Shown piece after piece: positions 10,620 through 22,166 of a DNA stretch of 64,000 nt (position 1 is the stretch's first letter; each line of letters starts with the position of its first letter). The stretch is taken from assembly GCF_963924675.1 (NCBI RefSeq), contig NC_089230.1, positions 67,392,943 to 67,456,942 on the forward strand. The letters run 5' to 3'. Position numbers and translations under genes: made by a program. Below the pieces are notes generated by a model. The model searched no databases. It was not told the origin of the DNA and saw only the letters and a program-made list of their open reading frames with translations. Source of the DNA: Phocoena phocoena. Lineage: Eukaryota; Chordata; Mammalia; Artiodactyla; Phocoenidae.

Positions 10620-10845
10620 GAAGCAAAACATTTTTTTTTTTTGCGGTACGTGGGCCTCTCACTGTTGTGGCCTCTCCCGTTGCAGAGCACAGGCTCCGGA
10701 TGCGCAGGCTCAGCGGCCATAGCTCACGGGCCCAGCTGCTCCGCAGCACGTGGGATCTTCCTGGACTGGGGCACGAACCTGTGTCCACTGCATCGGCAGG
10801 CGGACTCTCAACCACTGCACCACCGGGGAAGCCCGAAACAAAACA
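10620..10845 (-). mobile_element. CHR-type SINE next to the exon 2 splice donor
   Basis: Poly-T from 10631 and head ending at 10834. It is flanked by gaagcaaaaca (10620-10630) and gaaacaaaaca (10835-10845), one mismatch. The left copy begins at the +5 base of the exon 2 donor, so integration took place within the donor's immediate neighbourhood while leaving GTAAG intact. Confidence 0.93.
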
Positions 10846-10902
10846 TTTTTGATATTGATTTAACATACTTTATCCCTTTCTTGTTCTACAGGTGGCTTTT
10901 TA

Positions 10903-11262
10903 TTTTTTTAAAATTTATTTATTTATTTATTTATTTAGGGATGAATTGGGTCTTTGTTGCTGTGCATGGGCTTTCTCTAGCTGTGGCGAGCGGGGGCTGC
11001 TCTTTGTTGTGGTACGTGGGCTTCTCATTGCAGTGGCTTCTCTCGTTGCGGAGCACAGGCTCTAGGCACGCGGGCTTCAGTAGTTGTGGCATACGGGCTC
11101 AGTAGTTGTGGCTTGCAGGCTCTAGAGCGCAGGCTCAGTAGTTGTGGCGCATGGGCTTAGTTGCTCTGCGACATGTGGGATCTTCCCGGACCAGGGCTTG
11201 AACCCGTGTCCCCTGCCTTGGCAGGCAGATTCTTAACCACTGAGCCACCAGGGAAACCCCTG
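10903..11262 (-). mobile_element. CHR-type SINE, long form
   Basis: Full-length reverse copy from the T/TTTA tail to 'ccagggaaacccc'. Flanked by caggtggc followed by a T-rich run (10889-10902 and 11263 onward). Confidence 0.9.
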
Positions 11263-11829
11263 CAGGTGGCCTTTTAAAATAAAACTTTTATTTTGAAATA
11301 ATTAACTGACTCAGAGGAAGTTGCAAAAATAGTACATAGAGTTCTATATACAGAACTATCTCTTCTCTACCGAGATAGAGAACAAGTTAGCAGGTGCCAG
11401 CCTATACGGATGGGGGTGGGAAGAGGGTCTGACGGTAAAGGGGTAGCATGAGGGAGTTCCTTTGTGGAGAAGGAATAGTTCTGTAACTACCACCATGAAT
11501 CTATATGTTAGGTACCGGAAGTTAGGACTTGAATATATGTTTTTAGGGGGCATAATTCAACCCATAACACCAACCATTGTTCTCTTCTATTTTAGACTCT
11601 TGGTGGTCTGTTATTGTATGCTCTCTCAGTACATTCAACAAATATTGGTACCCATTATGTGCAAGTCTCTTATTATGGGATGGTAAAGATGCCACTTAGT
11701 TTTTGATAACCTGTTACTCATCCCTATTCTCGGTGTAGTTTTGGATCATTATTTGTTTATATCTTTTATCTTAGCTTACTTGTAAACTTTTAATTTTTAT
11801 CTTCATTATTAATATACGTTTTGAAAGTC

Positions 11830-12330
11830 ATAGTTAACATTTATAGAGCATTAACTATTTCCTAGGCAGAGTGCTAAGAGCTTGGGCTTAGAACCAATTA
11901 GCCTGGGTTTGATTTCTGGTTTGCCACTTAAGCTCTGTGGTCAAGTTACATAATCTCCTCATGTTTTAGTTTTCTCACTTGCAAATAAAGTTAGTGCATT
12001 TTTTTGTGTGTGTGTGGTACGCGGGCCTCGCACTGTTGTGGCCTCTCCCGTTGCGGAGCACAGGCTCCGGACACGCAGGCTCAGCGGCCATGGCTCACGG
12101 GCCCAGCCGCTCCGTGGCATGTGGGATCCTCCCGGACCAGGGCACAAGCCCGTGTCCCCTGCATCGGAAGGCGGACTCTCAACCACTGCGCCACCAGGGA
12201 AGCCCAAATTAGTGCATTTAAAGCACACAGAATAGTGCTTGGCACAGAGTAAGGACTTCATTTAAATCTCACAACAACTGTATGAGGTGGATACTATAAT
12301 TATCCTTATTTCATGGATTGGGAATCTATA
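11830..12330 (+). repeat. MIR element split by a SINE
   Basis: MIR-like sequence ('gcttagaaccaattagcctg', 'ggtcaagttacataatctcc') stops at 12001 and resumes at 12209 ('cagaatagtgcttggcacag', 'caacaactgtatgaggtgg'). The SINE at 12002-12208 separates the two parts. Confidence 0.75.
12002..12208 (-). mobile_element. CHR-type SINE with (GT)n at the tail junction
   Basis: Short T-tail, then GTGTGTGTGTG immediately before the SINE body 'ggtacgcgggcctcg'. Flanked by ttagtgcattt at 11991-12001 and 12209-12219. The SINE at 61260 has the same (GT)n junction. Confidence 0.92.
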
Positions 12331-12359
12331 AGGAAAAATAATTATGTGTATGTAATAAT

Positions 12360-12470
12360 ATTTATGAGTATATGTGTATACAGACAGACACATTCACACC
12401 CAAACACATTATTCACACAGACACATCACACACACAGACACACATTTACACACATACATATACATGGGCT
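12360..12470 (+). repeat. CA-rich simple repeat
   Basis: Imperfect CACA/CAGACACA repeats. Frames through it have no coding meaning. Confidence 0.75.
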
Positions 12471-12940
12471 CAGGGCAGCTAAGTCATGCATTACAGTTTC
12501 TTGGTTTCTGAAGTATTCGTATGTATTTAGAAAATTCATATTTTCTTGCTCATCCCCACTTTTCATTCACTTCTTATTTTGGACCTGAAGACAAACAAAA
12601 TGGGTTCTAATTCTAACTAGTGAAAAGCTGTAGTATGGCATCTAAATCTTTGCATTTGGCAATATATATCCTCTGAAGGAATTAAGATCACTGAAGAAAC
12701 CGTTGTGGGAAGAGAAGAGAAGTAGGCCCAGGGGTGCAGATAGTACACAAAATGCCGTAAAAAATAAATTTCCTGGGGAAGTGAGAAGATGCTTGACTAG
12801 AAGAGCTGTCTATTATCCATACATGAGCTAAGAAATCTGGAGAAATCCATAGAACACATTAAGGCAGCTAGTTATATTTTAGAAGTGTACAATTTTGTCT
12901 GTTTTGTGATGTATGAAATTTAAATGTTTTTACCATTCCC

Positions 12941-12960
12941 CCGCCCCCCCCCCCCCCCCC
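12941..12960 (+). repeat. Poly-C tract
   Basis: Nearly pure C run (one G) of about 20 bases, followed 18 bases later by a SINE poly-T. It is likely to be hard to sequence and length-variable. Confidence 0.85.
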
Positions 12961-12980
12961 AACAATGGAGTTGAATTCTT

Positions 12981-13191
12981 TTTTTTTTTTTTTTTTTTGT
13001 GGTATTGCGGGCCTCTCACTGTTGTGGCCTCTCCCATCGCGGAGCACAGGCTCCGGACGCGCAGGCTCAGCAGCCATGGCCCACGGGCCCAGCCGCTCTG
13101 CGGCATGTGGGATCTTCCCGGACCAGGGCACGAACCCGTGTACCCTGCTTCGGCAGGCGGACTCTCAACCACTGCGCCACGAGGGAAGCCC
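12981..13191 (-). mobile_element. CHR-type SINE, short form
   Basis: Flanked by a perfect 14-bp duplication, ggagttgaattctt (12967-12980 and 13192-13205), which marks a recent insertion. Confidence 0.94.
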
Positions 13192-14129
13192 GGAGTTGAA
13201 TTCTTATGTAGACCAGTCTCCTTTAGGCAGACGCAACAATAGGTACTCAATAAAAGCAGTAACAACAAAAGAGAGAAAAATAACAGTTTAGAAAGTACAG
13301 GTTGTTTCTCTTGCCATTCTTCTCAGAGAGTATATACTTCAGAATGAGGTGGAAGATGTTTGGATTAACTGTTCTTTTACTTGGCTCAGTTCCAGTGTGC
13401 ATATATTTCAAGGCTGAATATGATTCTGGTTGTTCAAGATTTTTCAAACCTGTGGCCCCCTAACACAAGCCAACTACTTCAGTTACTGCTCAACAGAAGA
13501 AATAATGATTTTTGTTCCAATACAGGAAGAAAAACTGGCTGAGGAATGGGAGTAAGTCTTCAATGAGATGCACAAATACGGCCATGTGTACTGTTCTTTA
13601 TTGATTATTTAAGGGATTTACAAGGGAATTTTGACTGTACACACTTTTTGCCCTGTGTACTCACTTGAGAATTTAACTGCCTAACATGTGCTGTAGTAAT
13701 GACTGCTCGGAGTGCTGGGTTATTGTGTGCCTGGAGCTTTGGTTGGGGTGTGTTTCAGATAGATGATATCCCTGTTCTGGCTTCTTGTCTAGTAAATCAT
13801 AGGTGGAGTGACATGCAGAAAACTACATCAGTGTTTGCTTTTTTAGGTACACTTTTGTAATGTTGAAGTGGAGTCTGTTTTGCTTATGTTCTTGTTTCAT
13901 CATTAGTTTGGGGGTTAATTTATTTTATTTAGTGCCTAAGTTCTATGTCTTGAATAAGACTTGGATAAGTGATACTTTCCTTGTTAATAGTTCATTGGCA
14001 GAGTGAACCTAAAATCTCCCTTAGTGTAGTTGAATGAACTGGCCTGGAATACTGCCATTTAGTCAGTTTGATTCGGTACAAATTCAGTTACCAGTAAATC
14101 TGTCCTTTTTTCTTTCATTCTTTTTTAAG

Positions 14130-14233
14130 GTTAAAATGGGTTTGTTGGTGGACCTGACAAATACTTCAAGATTCTATGACAGAAATGACATAGAAAAAGA
14201 AGGAATCAAATATATAAAACTTCAGTGTAAAGG
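14130..14233 (+). CDS. RNGTT: RNGTT coding exon 3 (residues 59-92 and two bases of codon 93)
   Basis: Acceptor after TTTTTTAAG, then 104 nt encoding [17 protein letters not shown]…IKYIKLQCK, ending AAAGG before GTAAGTC. It forms the central beta-sheet part of the cysteine-phosphatase fold of the triphosphatase domain. Exon length and phase (0 to 2) fit the neighbouring exons exactly. Confidence 0.96.
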
Positions 14234-14323
14234 GTAAGTCATGTATTAAGATTCCTTAATATTTAAACCTTCTGCTGAAATTTGTCATCTCTTCTTAAAA
14301 AAAAAATGTTTCTGTATTACTAG
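14234..14323 (+). other. RNGTT: RNGTT intron 3, only 90 bp
   Basis: GTAAGTC donor and TTACTAG acceptor. An A10 run lies about 25-35 bases before the acceptor, leaving a weak pyrimidine tract. An intron this short is probably recognised by intron definition. Confidence 0.9.
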
Positions 14324-14412
14324 ACATGGCGAATGCCCTACAACGGAGAATACCGAGACATTTATTCGTCTATGTGAGCGGTTTAATGAAAGAAACCCGC
14401 CTGAACTTATAG
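14324..14412 (+). CDS. RNGTT: RNGTT coding exon 4 (end of codon 93 to first base of codon 123)
   Basis: 89 nt encoding [20 protein letters not shown]…PPELI (residues 94-122), ending ATAG before GTATG. It precedes the phosphatase signature loop, which is in exon 5. Confidence 0.96.
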
Positions 14413-14557
14413 GTATGTTTGGCTTCACTTTACCAATGTTGAATATTTTCTTTGTGATTGGGTTTCCATTTTCTTTTTTACAAGTGAATTGATACGGAAG
14501 TTTTTTTTTCTTTTTTAAGTCATCACCAAGAAGCGTTTACTAAAGTAGTAGACTAAC

Positions 14558-14762
14558 TTTTTTTTTTTTTGCGGTATCCAGGCCTCCCACTGCTGCGGCC
14601 TCTCCCGTTGTGGAGCACAGGCTCTGGATGCGCAGGCTCAGCGGCCATGGCTCATGGGCCTAGCCGCTCCGCGGCATGTGGGATCTTCCCAGACCGGGGC
14701 ACGAACCCGTGTCCCTTGCATCGGCAGGTGGACTCTCAACCACTGTGCCACCAGGGAATCCC
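14558..14762 (-). mobile_element. CHR-type SINE, short form
   Basis: Poly-T then 'gcggtatccaggcctcccac' to 'ccagggaatccc'. No clear target duplication was found. Confidence 0.92.
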
Positions 14763-15244
14763 AATTTCCAATTTTTAATGTAATTCCAAGCAAAATCCCA
14801 ATGAGACTTTGGAAAAATTGCTATGAAGTTAATTTCTATTTGTTAAGTCCACTGCCTCCATTAAGTCAGTATTTATTGAGTACAGAAAACAATTGTTTGG
14901 CAAATCAAACAGGTGAAATTATGGGCAAGAAAATTTTGAAAGATAAAAAGTAACAAGGGGATTTTCCTTACCAGTTATCCAAGCATATGGTAAAGTAATG
15001 GAAACTACAGTGGTTTCCTAGTGGTAGAGATGTTTTTCACATCAGAGAGGGAAGGTGTGATTATTCAACAAATGGTTATGAGACAATTAGCCAACTGTAT
15101 AATAAAATGTATTTTAGATGGATCAAATATTTTTGAAAGGACCCATAATAATATAGGAGAAATATAGGTCAGTACTTATTTAACTCTGAGGTAAGAAAGG
15201 GTATTCCAAGTTTATCGTCAAAGGCAGAATCCATAAACAGGTAT

Positions 15245-15445
15245 TTTTTAAGCTGTATTCCTGGACAGCCTGCATCGGAATCACCTGAGGATGTTTATTA
15301 GAAGTGCATGCTTTAGGGCCCCTGGTACTGGACTTGTATGATCAAAACCTCTGGGAATGAAGCCTAGGGATCTAATTGTTTTTAAAACAAGGGTCTTAGG
15401 TGATTTTTATGTACACTTAAATTTGAAAACTGCTGTCAAAAATTA
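15245..15445 (+). repeat. MER5A-like DNA transposon remnant
   Basis: 'cagcctgcatcggaatcacc' through 'gtgatttttatgtacactta' and 'ttgaaaactgctg' fits the short non-autonomous hAT (MER5A) pattern. Confidence 0.65.
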
Positions 15446-15469
15446 AAATGTCTATTCATGGTAATAGTA

Positions 15470-15720
15470 ACAGCTGGGATTAATGAATGCTTATTATTTG
15501 CCTGGCAGACTTGGTGGGACACTCTGAATGAATGAATGAAGGAATGAATGAATGTAATCCTCGTAACAACTCTGTAATATGTGGCAGTATCCGTATTTTA
15601 CAGATAATAAAACTGAATCTCAGAGAAATTAAGTATAGTTTTTCCGTGGTAACACATCTGATAAGTGGTTAAGCCAGGTTTGTAATCCGGTTTCTTACTT
15701 CAAAGTCCAAATCTCTGATT
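15470..15720 (+). repeat. MIR element carrying a (GAAT)n expansion
   Basis: MIR-like ends ('gcttattatttgcctggcag', 'cgtattttacagataataaa') enclose TGAATGAATGAATGAAGGAATGAATGAATG at about 15526-15555. Confidence 0.65.
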
Positions 15721-16559
15721 ACTTGTTACACTGGTTTCTAGAGTGACCACATAAAAATGAAAAATAAATTCTGTATTATAAAACACAACAGAAACAGAGC
15801 AAAAAGATATTTGACTAATTGGGAGCAATATTTGAAGCATATATGACAGATAAAAGTTAATATTCTTATATACAAAAAGATTTTATAATCCAACAGGCAA
15901 AAGAGGCATTTCTCCATAGAAAAATATGGAAAACAATGAAAATGAAATTTATAAGAAATGAATTACAAATAGCCAAGAAACATGAAAAAAATTTTCATTC
16001 TCACTTGTTAACAAGAGATACAAATTAAAATATATGTCGTTACCTTCCCCCTTCAAGTTGGCAAAGATTAAAAAAGAATCATAATGTCAAGCTTTGGATA
16101 AAGTGGATGTACTTATACATTATTAATTTGAGTGTTAATTGGTACGCCCTCTCTGGAGGGCCAATTTGGTGATATTTGTCAAGATTCTTAAAAGTGTTCA
16201 CACACTTTGACTTGTCAAGGCCACATTTAAGAATTTATTTAAAGGAAGTAGTCAGAGATGGACATAAAGATTTATGAGAAAGAAATTTAATCACATCTTC
16301 ATTTGTAATTAAAAAACTGGAAACAGCTTAAACCTCTGATAGAAGCAGATCATTTATATTGTACGGTATGCAATTTATTTAACAGAAGAACAATAATATG
16401 GGACTATATGACATGGTATTGTGATATGTATGTGTGTATATATTTACACATTCACATGAATATATGTAACAAATACACACATATTTAGGATACAACCAGA
16501 ACATATACAGCTTAAAATAGCATTGAGACCTTTATTTGAACAATTAAAAACAACTTTTT

Positions 16560-18950
16560 TCATCCGAGAGAAGCCATTATAGAGGTAAAGAAGAAGAATT
16601 CAAGAAGAACTTCAAGAACACTTAACATCTGGAATCAGATATCCTGATTTCAGGAAGATTAATACTCCCAAGTCAACCCTTGTTATAAATTGTCTGGTTG
16701 TATTCTTAGAAGAACTGATGGGGAAATTTTCTAAATTGAGTGTTTTATGGGTTATAAAAAAAAATTATAGAACTGTGCTACAATATATTATATGTTAATA
16801 TATATTATTTGTTTTATATCACTGGTAGGGGTTCTCTTCATGAGGATTGAAGTGGAAACACTTGCTTTGGGCCTGTCCAGTTTTGGAGCATTGTAGTGGC
16901 AATTATTTATTGTAATACTCTGAAGACAACAACAGAAACTGGTCTTAGAGCTGGTTGCTGGTAACACCTTTTCAAACAAAAAGAATAAAGAATCAAGTTT
17001 GTGTTCTTAGGATCAGAAATTATTGGTCTGCTTTTACAATATTTTAATTGTGTTAGTATCAGAGATGGAATTTTCATCAGCCTTGCACACATTCTTGCTG
17101 AAGCATACTTGTGATCAACAGTAGACATTTGTGACATGACAAAAGTTAGACTCAGATTTATTTTCAAAGCTTCTCTTTTCTTTAAATCATCATTTTACTG
17201 TCAGTTCATGCAGTTAGCCTGGTTGTGGGATAATACTGTAGACTTAGTGGAAATGAAAAGTTCTTGAAACACAGAAGCCTCAGATGTTTTCTGATGTTTA
17301 GGAAGAACTACAGCTTCATAATCCCTTATCTGAAACCCGTGGGGGTCATATGTTTCCAATTCTTACCATATGTTACCTCCCCTGGAGATAGTACCTCCTA
17401 ATTTTTCTTTATTGTAGAAATTTTCAGTCATACCAAAAATAGGGAGAATCGTGAAATGACACCTCATGTATCCATCATTCAGCTTCAATAATTATCATTT
17501 TGCTGTTTTTTTTTTTTTCATTTTTCCTCTCCTCCCCCTAACAGATTTTTTTCTGAGTATTTTAAATTAGATCACAGGTACCATGTCATTTCACTTAAAG
17601 TGTTTCAGTATGCATCTCTAACTGATAAGGATTTTTGGTTTTTATGTAATCACCATGCAGTTGTACCGAACAGAATAATGAGAAATTCCTTAAGGTTATC
17701 TAAAGCCTAGTCCATTTTCAGGTTTCCTCAATTATAGAAAAAATGCCTCTTTAAGTTAGATTTTCAAACCAGTTTCCGATAGTGTCCACATGTTGCATTT
17801 TGTTGTTATGTCTCTTAAATCTCTCTGATTCACTCTCTTTTTTAATGCTGTCAGTTTGCTGGAGAAACCACATCATTTGTCCTATAAAATATTCCATTAT
17901 CTGGGTCTACCTGAGTGCTTCCTCATAGTATTAGTTAACTTTTTCCTTTGTCTTCTGTATGTCCTGTAAACTGGTAGTTAAATCGAGAGGCGTACTTATA
18001 TATTTTGGCAAGCATACTTCATAGTTGGCATTGTATGGTTCCTTTCACACCACATCAGGAAGCACATAATGTCTGGTGTTCCTGCTTTTAGGGGTACGAA
18101 GATGATTAAGTGGGTTCTGGTGGCACCATCTTGTTTCCTCTGTTACAGACTTTTTCATCTGTCTTTTACCTAATGATTTTATTACCCGTTGATGGTTGCT
18201 GCCTTCCTCCAGTATTTCATTAGGGGCTGGAAAACAGTGATTTTTTTTTTGATTCTCTCTCATTTCTTCATGGATTAGCTGGAATTCTTCTTTAGTAAAG
18301 AACTATTCTCAACAATTTGATTATCCTGAAATGCAGTTTGTAATGGAAAGGCAAGTTAAGCGTCTGATTCTCTTATTTCTTAATTTCCAGAATAATGAAT
18401 TGGTATCTTACCAATCTCCAGTGGTGACTGATTACTTTCTTTTCTTGGAGTATCTGTATGAACTCATGAATTTTTATATAGTTGATGTATTTAAATCAGT
18501 TGCAGTCAATATTTATTCTTATGCCCAAATTGCTCCATCCTAGGCCAATGGGAGCCCCTTTAAGTTGATTTCTGTATCCTTTTGATAGTACCCTATCAGT
18601 CTTTTTTAGAGCTTTTTTGAAATTATAATTACAAATAAGAGATTATGGAGCTATAGTGCATTTGTTTGCATGTACAGAAATAACTTGAGGATAAGAATTT
18701 TGTGGACTGGAAAATAAAAAAGCCTGTTTTGTGTTAAAAGAGAAATGGCTGATTTCTTGGTAAATGGTGGACTACGTATAATAGATGTGTAGCTTAACTA
18801 ATGCCTCTAATTACTTTAGGTGTTTCTAATTATAAATACATGGGCCAGATTTGTGAATATATATTTTCATGAGTAGCACATGTGTATTTTGATAAAAAAC
18901 ATTTCTCTTGATTAAATAAAAATATTTATAATAACTTGGCACATAATAAG
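16560..18950. other. Intron 4 stretch, mostly unclassified
   Basis: AT-rich. Around 17400-17960 it has the texture of a very old LINE remnant ('catgtatccatcattcagct'), but this could not be confirmed. No exon-like sequence seen. Confidence 0.4.
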
Positions 18951-19966
18951 TTCTTTTTTTAAATTAGTTGATTGATTTATTTTTGGCTGCATTGGGTCTT
19001 TGTTGCTGTGCGTGGGCTTTATCTAATTGCGGAGAGCAGGGGGCGACTCTTCGTTGCAGTGTGCGGGCTTCTCATTGCAGTGGCTTCTCTTGTTGTGGAA
19101 CATGGGCTTTAGGTGTGTGGGCTTCAGTAGTTGTGGTTCGCGGGCTCAGTAGTTGTGGCCCATTGTATATTCTTGCCTCCTTTATCAAAGATGACCATAT
19201 GGGCATGGGTTTATCCTTGGGTTTTCTTTCCTGATCCATTGATCTATATTTCTGTTTTTGTGCCAGTACCATACTGTCTTGATTACTGTAGCTTTGTAGT
19301 ATAGTCTGAAGTCAGAGAACCTGATTCCTCCAGCTTTGTTTTACTTTCTCAAGATTGCTTTGGCTATTCAGGGTCTTTTGTGTTTCCATACAAATTGTGA
19401 AATTTTTTGTTCTAGTTCTGTGAAAAATGCCATTGGTAGTTTGAGAGGGATTGCATTGAATCTGTAGATTGCTTTGGATCATATAGTCATTTTCACTATT
19501 GGAAGTTGATTCTTCCAATCCAAAAACATGGTATCTCTCTCCATTTCTCTGTATCCTCTTTAATTTCTTTCATCAGTGTATTATAGTTTTCTGCATACAG
19601 GTCTTTTGTCTCCTTAGGTAGGTTTATTCCTAGGTATTTTATTCTTTTTGTTGCAATGGTAAATGGGAGTGTTTCCTTAATTTCTCCTTCAGATTTTTCA
19701 TTGTTAGTGTATAGGAATGCAAGTAATTTCTGTGCATTAATTTTGTATCCTTCTACTTTACCAAATTCATTGATTAGCTCTAGTAGTTTTTTGGTAGCAT
19801 CTTTAGGATTCTCTGTGTATTACATTATCATGTCATCTGCAAACAGTGACAGCTTTACTTCTTCTTTTCCAATTTGAATTCCTTTTATTTCTTTTACTTC
19901 CCTTATTGCTGTGGCTAAAACTTCCAAAACTATGTTGAATAATGAGCACTGGTACTTTCTTAAATT
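18951..19966 (-). mobile_element. Composite: 5'-truncated CHR SINE joined to an L1 ORF2 fragment
   Basis: On the minus strand, an L1 ORF2 fragment (19954 down to about 19161) runs directly into the 3' part of a long-form SINE (19160 to 18966) and its A-rich tail. The tRNA-like head is missing. Candidate flanks are ttctttttttaaatt (18951-18965) and ctttcttaaatt (19955-19966). The L1 part retains stretches of ORF2-like frame (minus strand 19518-19312) but is only a fragment. Confidence 0.75.
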
Positions 19967-20328
19967 GCATATCATCGCACAACTTAATCACTTAATTGGC
20001 AATTATTCTTACATTTCCTATTCATAAAAATATTTAATCTTGCTAGAGTAAAAATTAGATGCAAAAATAGTAGTGGTGTAGATGAGAAACATTTTTAGAG
20101 TATTTGTTGCTTAAATTGGTCTCAAATATAAAGTAGAAAGGAAATTTACATGTTGGGTTAAGATTTATGTTGAATAAAAATGTCTATTTACAGCTGACAT
20201 CTTTGTGTAACTTTTGAGGCACGTTTTCTTAACAAAGCACTGGAGATGATGAACTTACAGAGTTTCATGATTATAGCAATTATTTCTAAGGGGTAACTTT
20301 TTCTTTTCAAGGCTGATCTCTTTATTTT

Positions 20329-20466
20329 ATTTTTATTTATTTATTTGGTTGCACCGGGTCTTAGTTGCGGCATGCATGTGGGATCTAGTTCCCCGGCCAG
20401 GGATCGAACCCAGGCCCCCTGCATTGGGAGCATGGAGTCTTAACCACTGTGCCACCAGGGAAGTCC
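20329..20466 (-). mobile_element. Truncated-form CHR-related SINE (~138 bp)
   Basis: tRNA-like head and a short body only ('tgggatctagttccccggcc' to 'ccagggaagtcc'). Flanked by a perfect ctgatctctttatttt duplication (20313-20328 and 20467-20482). Confidence 0.92.
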
Positions 20467-20489
20467 CTGATCTCTTTATTTTTTATCTC

Positions 20490-22080
20490 TTTTCAGAAAC
20501 TTCATTTCAGTTATATCATTGTTCTCTATTTCAGTCTCTGATTTAACCAGGTCCTTTTCAGCCTGTAAATATACCCAAGCCTCTTATATTAAAATATTAC
20601 CCCTCCCTCCAAAAAACCCCCACACCTTTCTGTTTTATATTCCCCTTCTCCTTCCCAGTCAACTTTCCAAAAGATTGATACTTGAATCCATTTATTTTCA
20701 TTCACATCACTGCGATCTGGAGTCCTCCCTCTGCAGTCTTAAACAAATAGTGACTTTCAGTTCTAATCATTTTGTGACATTTAAACAGTTGAACACTCCT
20801 GTCTTGGAACTTCCTCTTTTCTTGGTGAACATGACCCAGTGTTCATGCACTCTTTGTTTTCTTGACCCCATGATTGTTCATTCTTAGTCATTTTTTATGC
20901 CCTTCCATCCGCCAACTTATTCTTGAAAGGTTAGTTTTCCTCAGATTCCATCCTTAATTATCTTCTCTTGTTCTGTTGATACTTACCCATTCTCAGTGAT
21001 TTTGCCCACACCACAGACTGCTTCTGTAGTGACTATATGCTGATTATTCTTGAATCCACAACTCCAGCTAGATCTCTCTGTGAAGCTCTTTACCCTTATT
21101 TCCAAATATTTGTAAGTCTCATAAGAACCTTAAACTCAGCATGTCCAGCTGTACTCATTGCCTTGCCCGAAAGACTGATGTAAACTCCTGTACTTCCTTA
21201 CCTGGTAAAGGGGGCCATTGCCCAAATAGTCACCCAAGTCAGAAACCAAACTCTCAGTGTTGACAGTTATTCACCCCTCAGATTGCACATTCTACCCTAA
21301 ATGTTTCTTCCATAAATTACTGGGATGGCTTCCTTACTAGTTTTCTTGCTTCATTGATGCTCCGTCTCTACTTTACGTTGAGCTGCCATTGAAGTGGGTT
21401 CTCTACAGTGTGATCATTTAATAATGTACATCAAGCTGTTTTTATTACTTTTCAAAGTAGTTAAAATGACTTGAAAATGCAGTCAGTTTTAGGATTTATG
21501 AAACTCATTTGCAGCTTTTCAGAATATAGAGGCAGGACCACACTGATCTTGAATATGTCCTGAAAAAAAGCTTAACAAAAATAAATGTCTTTTTCTCAGC
21601 AGGTTTTTCTTCTAAAAGTTCATTTTGGAAGGTTACAAGCTAATGTAAAGATACAGTCAGTTGGTTTCTAGAGAACTTTGTTTTTATTGTACTGTGTATC
21701 CATCAGTTATTTTCCGTATCTAGTGAAGTGTCTCACGTGCATGTGTGTGTGCGTGTGTGTGCGTGCGCCTATGTTCTTTAGAGTTGTGTGTTTGATGAAA
21801 TACCTCCTTATTTAAAATGCTTGGAATCTTTTAGTTTTAAGATAAAACTTTAGACCTTAGAAACAGTTGTAACTAATAAATCAGTATATGTTATATTTAA
21901 ACTTATAGCTAGTGCTATAAATTATTTTCTAAGCAATTTAAGCTGATAGGTTTAATAGTTATAAAAGAAGGCCAAGCTTTAGAAATGTATTTTATAAAAT
22001 GATTGAAATGTTTTGATTGCAGGTTGGGGTTTTAAAGTAAAACATAGCCTCTGAAGTGATTTATTAAATCAAAATTGTTT
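20490..22080. other. Intron 4 stretch before exon 5
   Basis: About 20520-21450 has the texture of an old dispersed repeat ('gatctggagtcctccctctg', 'ccaaactctcagtgttgaca') of unresolved class. An imperfect (TG)n lies at about 21738-21772. The rest shows nothing I can name. Confidence 0.4.
21738..21772 (+). repeat. (TG)n microsatellite
   Basis: Alternating TG with interspersed CG steps (GTGCATGTGTGTGTGCGTG...). Confidence 0.8.
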
Positions 22081-22090
22081 TATTTTTTAG

Positions 22091-22166
22091 GTGTTCATTG
22101 TACCCATGGTTTCAATCGCACTGGTTTCCTCATATGTGCCTTCTTGGTGGAGAAAATGGATTGGAG
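22091..22166 (+). CDS. RNGTT: RNGTT coding exon 5 (codon 123 to 148): phosphatase active-site loop
   Basis: Acceptor TTTTTTAG, then 76 nt encoding [18 protein letters not shown]… to W147 with S148 split, ending before [15 protein letters not shown] is the HCxxGxxRT phosphate-binding loop of the cysteine phosphatase superfamily. By counting, the nucleophile is Cys126 and the arginine is Arg132, as expected for the metazoan RNA triphosphatase. The catalytic residues are intact. Confidence 0.97.

Larger units (their letters stand above)
14780..16550 (+). mobile_element. Ancient LINE (L1M/HAL1-like), sense, fragmented
   Basis: Decayed ORF2-type sequence in the gene's orientation ('ttccaagcaaaatcccaatg', 'aagaaacatgaaaaaaattt', 'aattaaaaaactggaaacag', 'ggtatgcaatttatttaaca'). 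Later insertions (a MER5A-like element near 15250 and a MIR near 15470) split it. Many stops; boundaries approximate. Confidence 0.6.

Noticed and set aside
19312..19518. 68-codon minus-strand frame
   Set aside because: Remnant of L1 ORF2 within the composite element.
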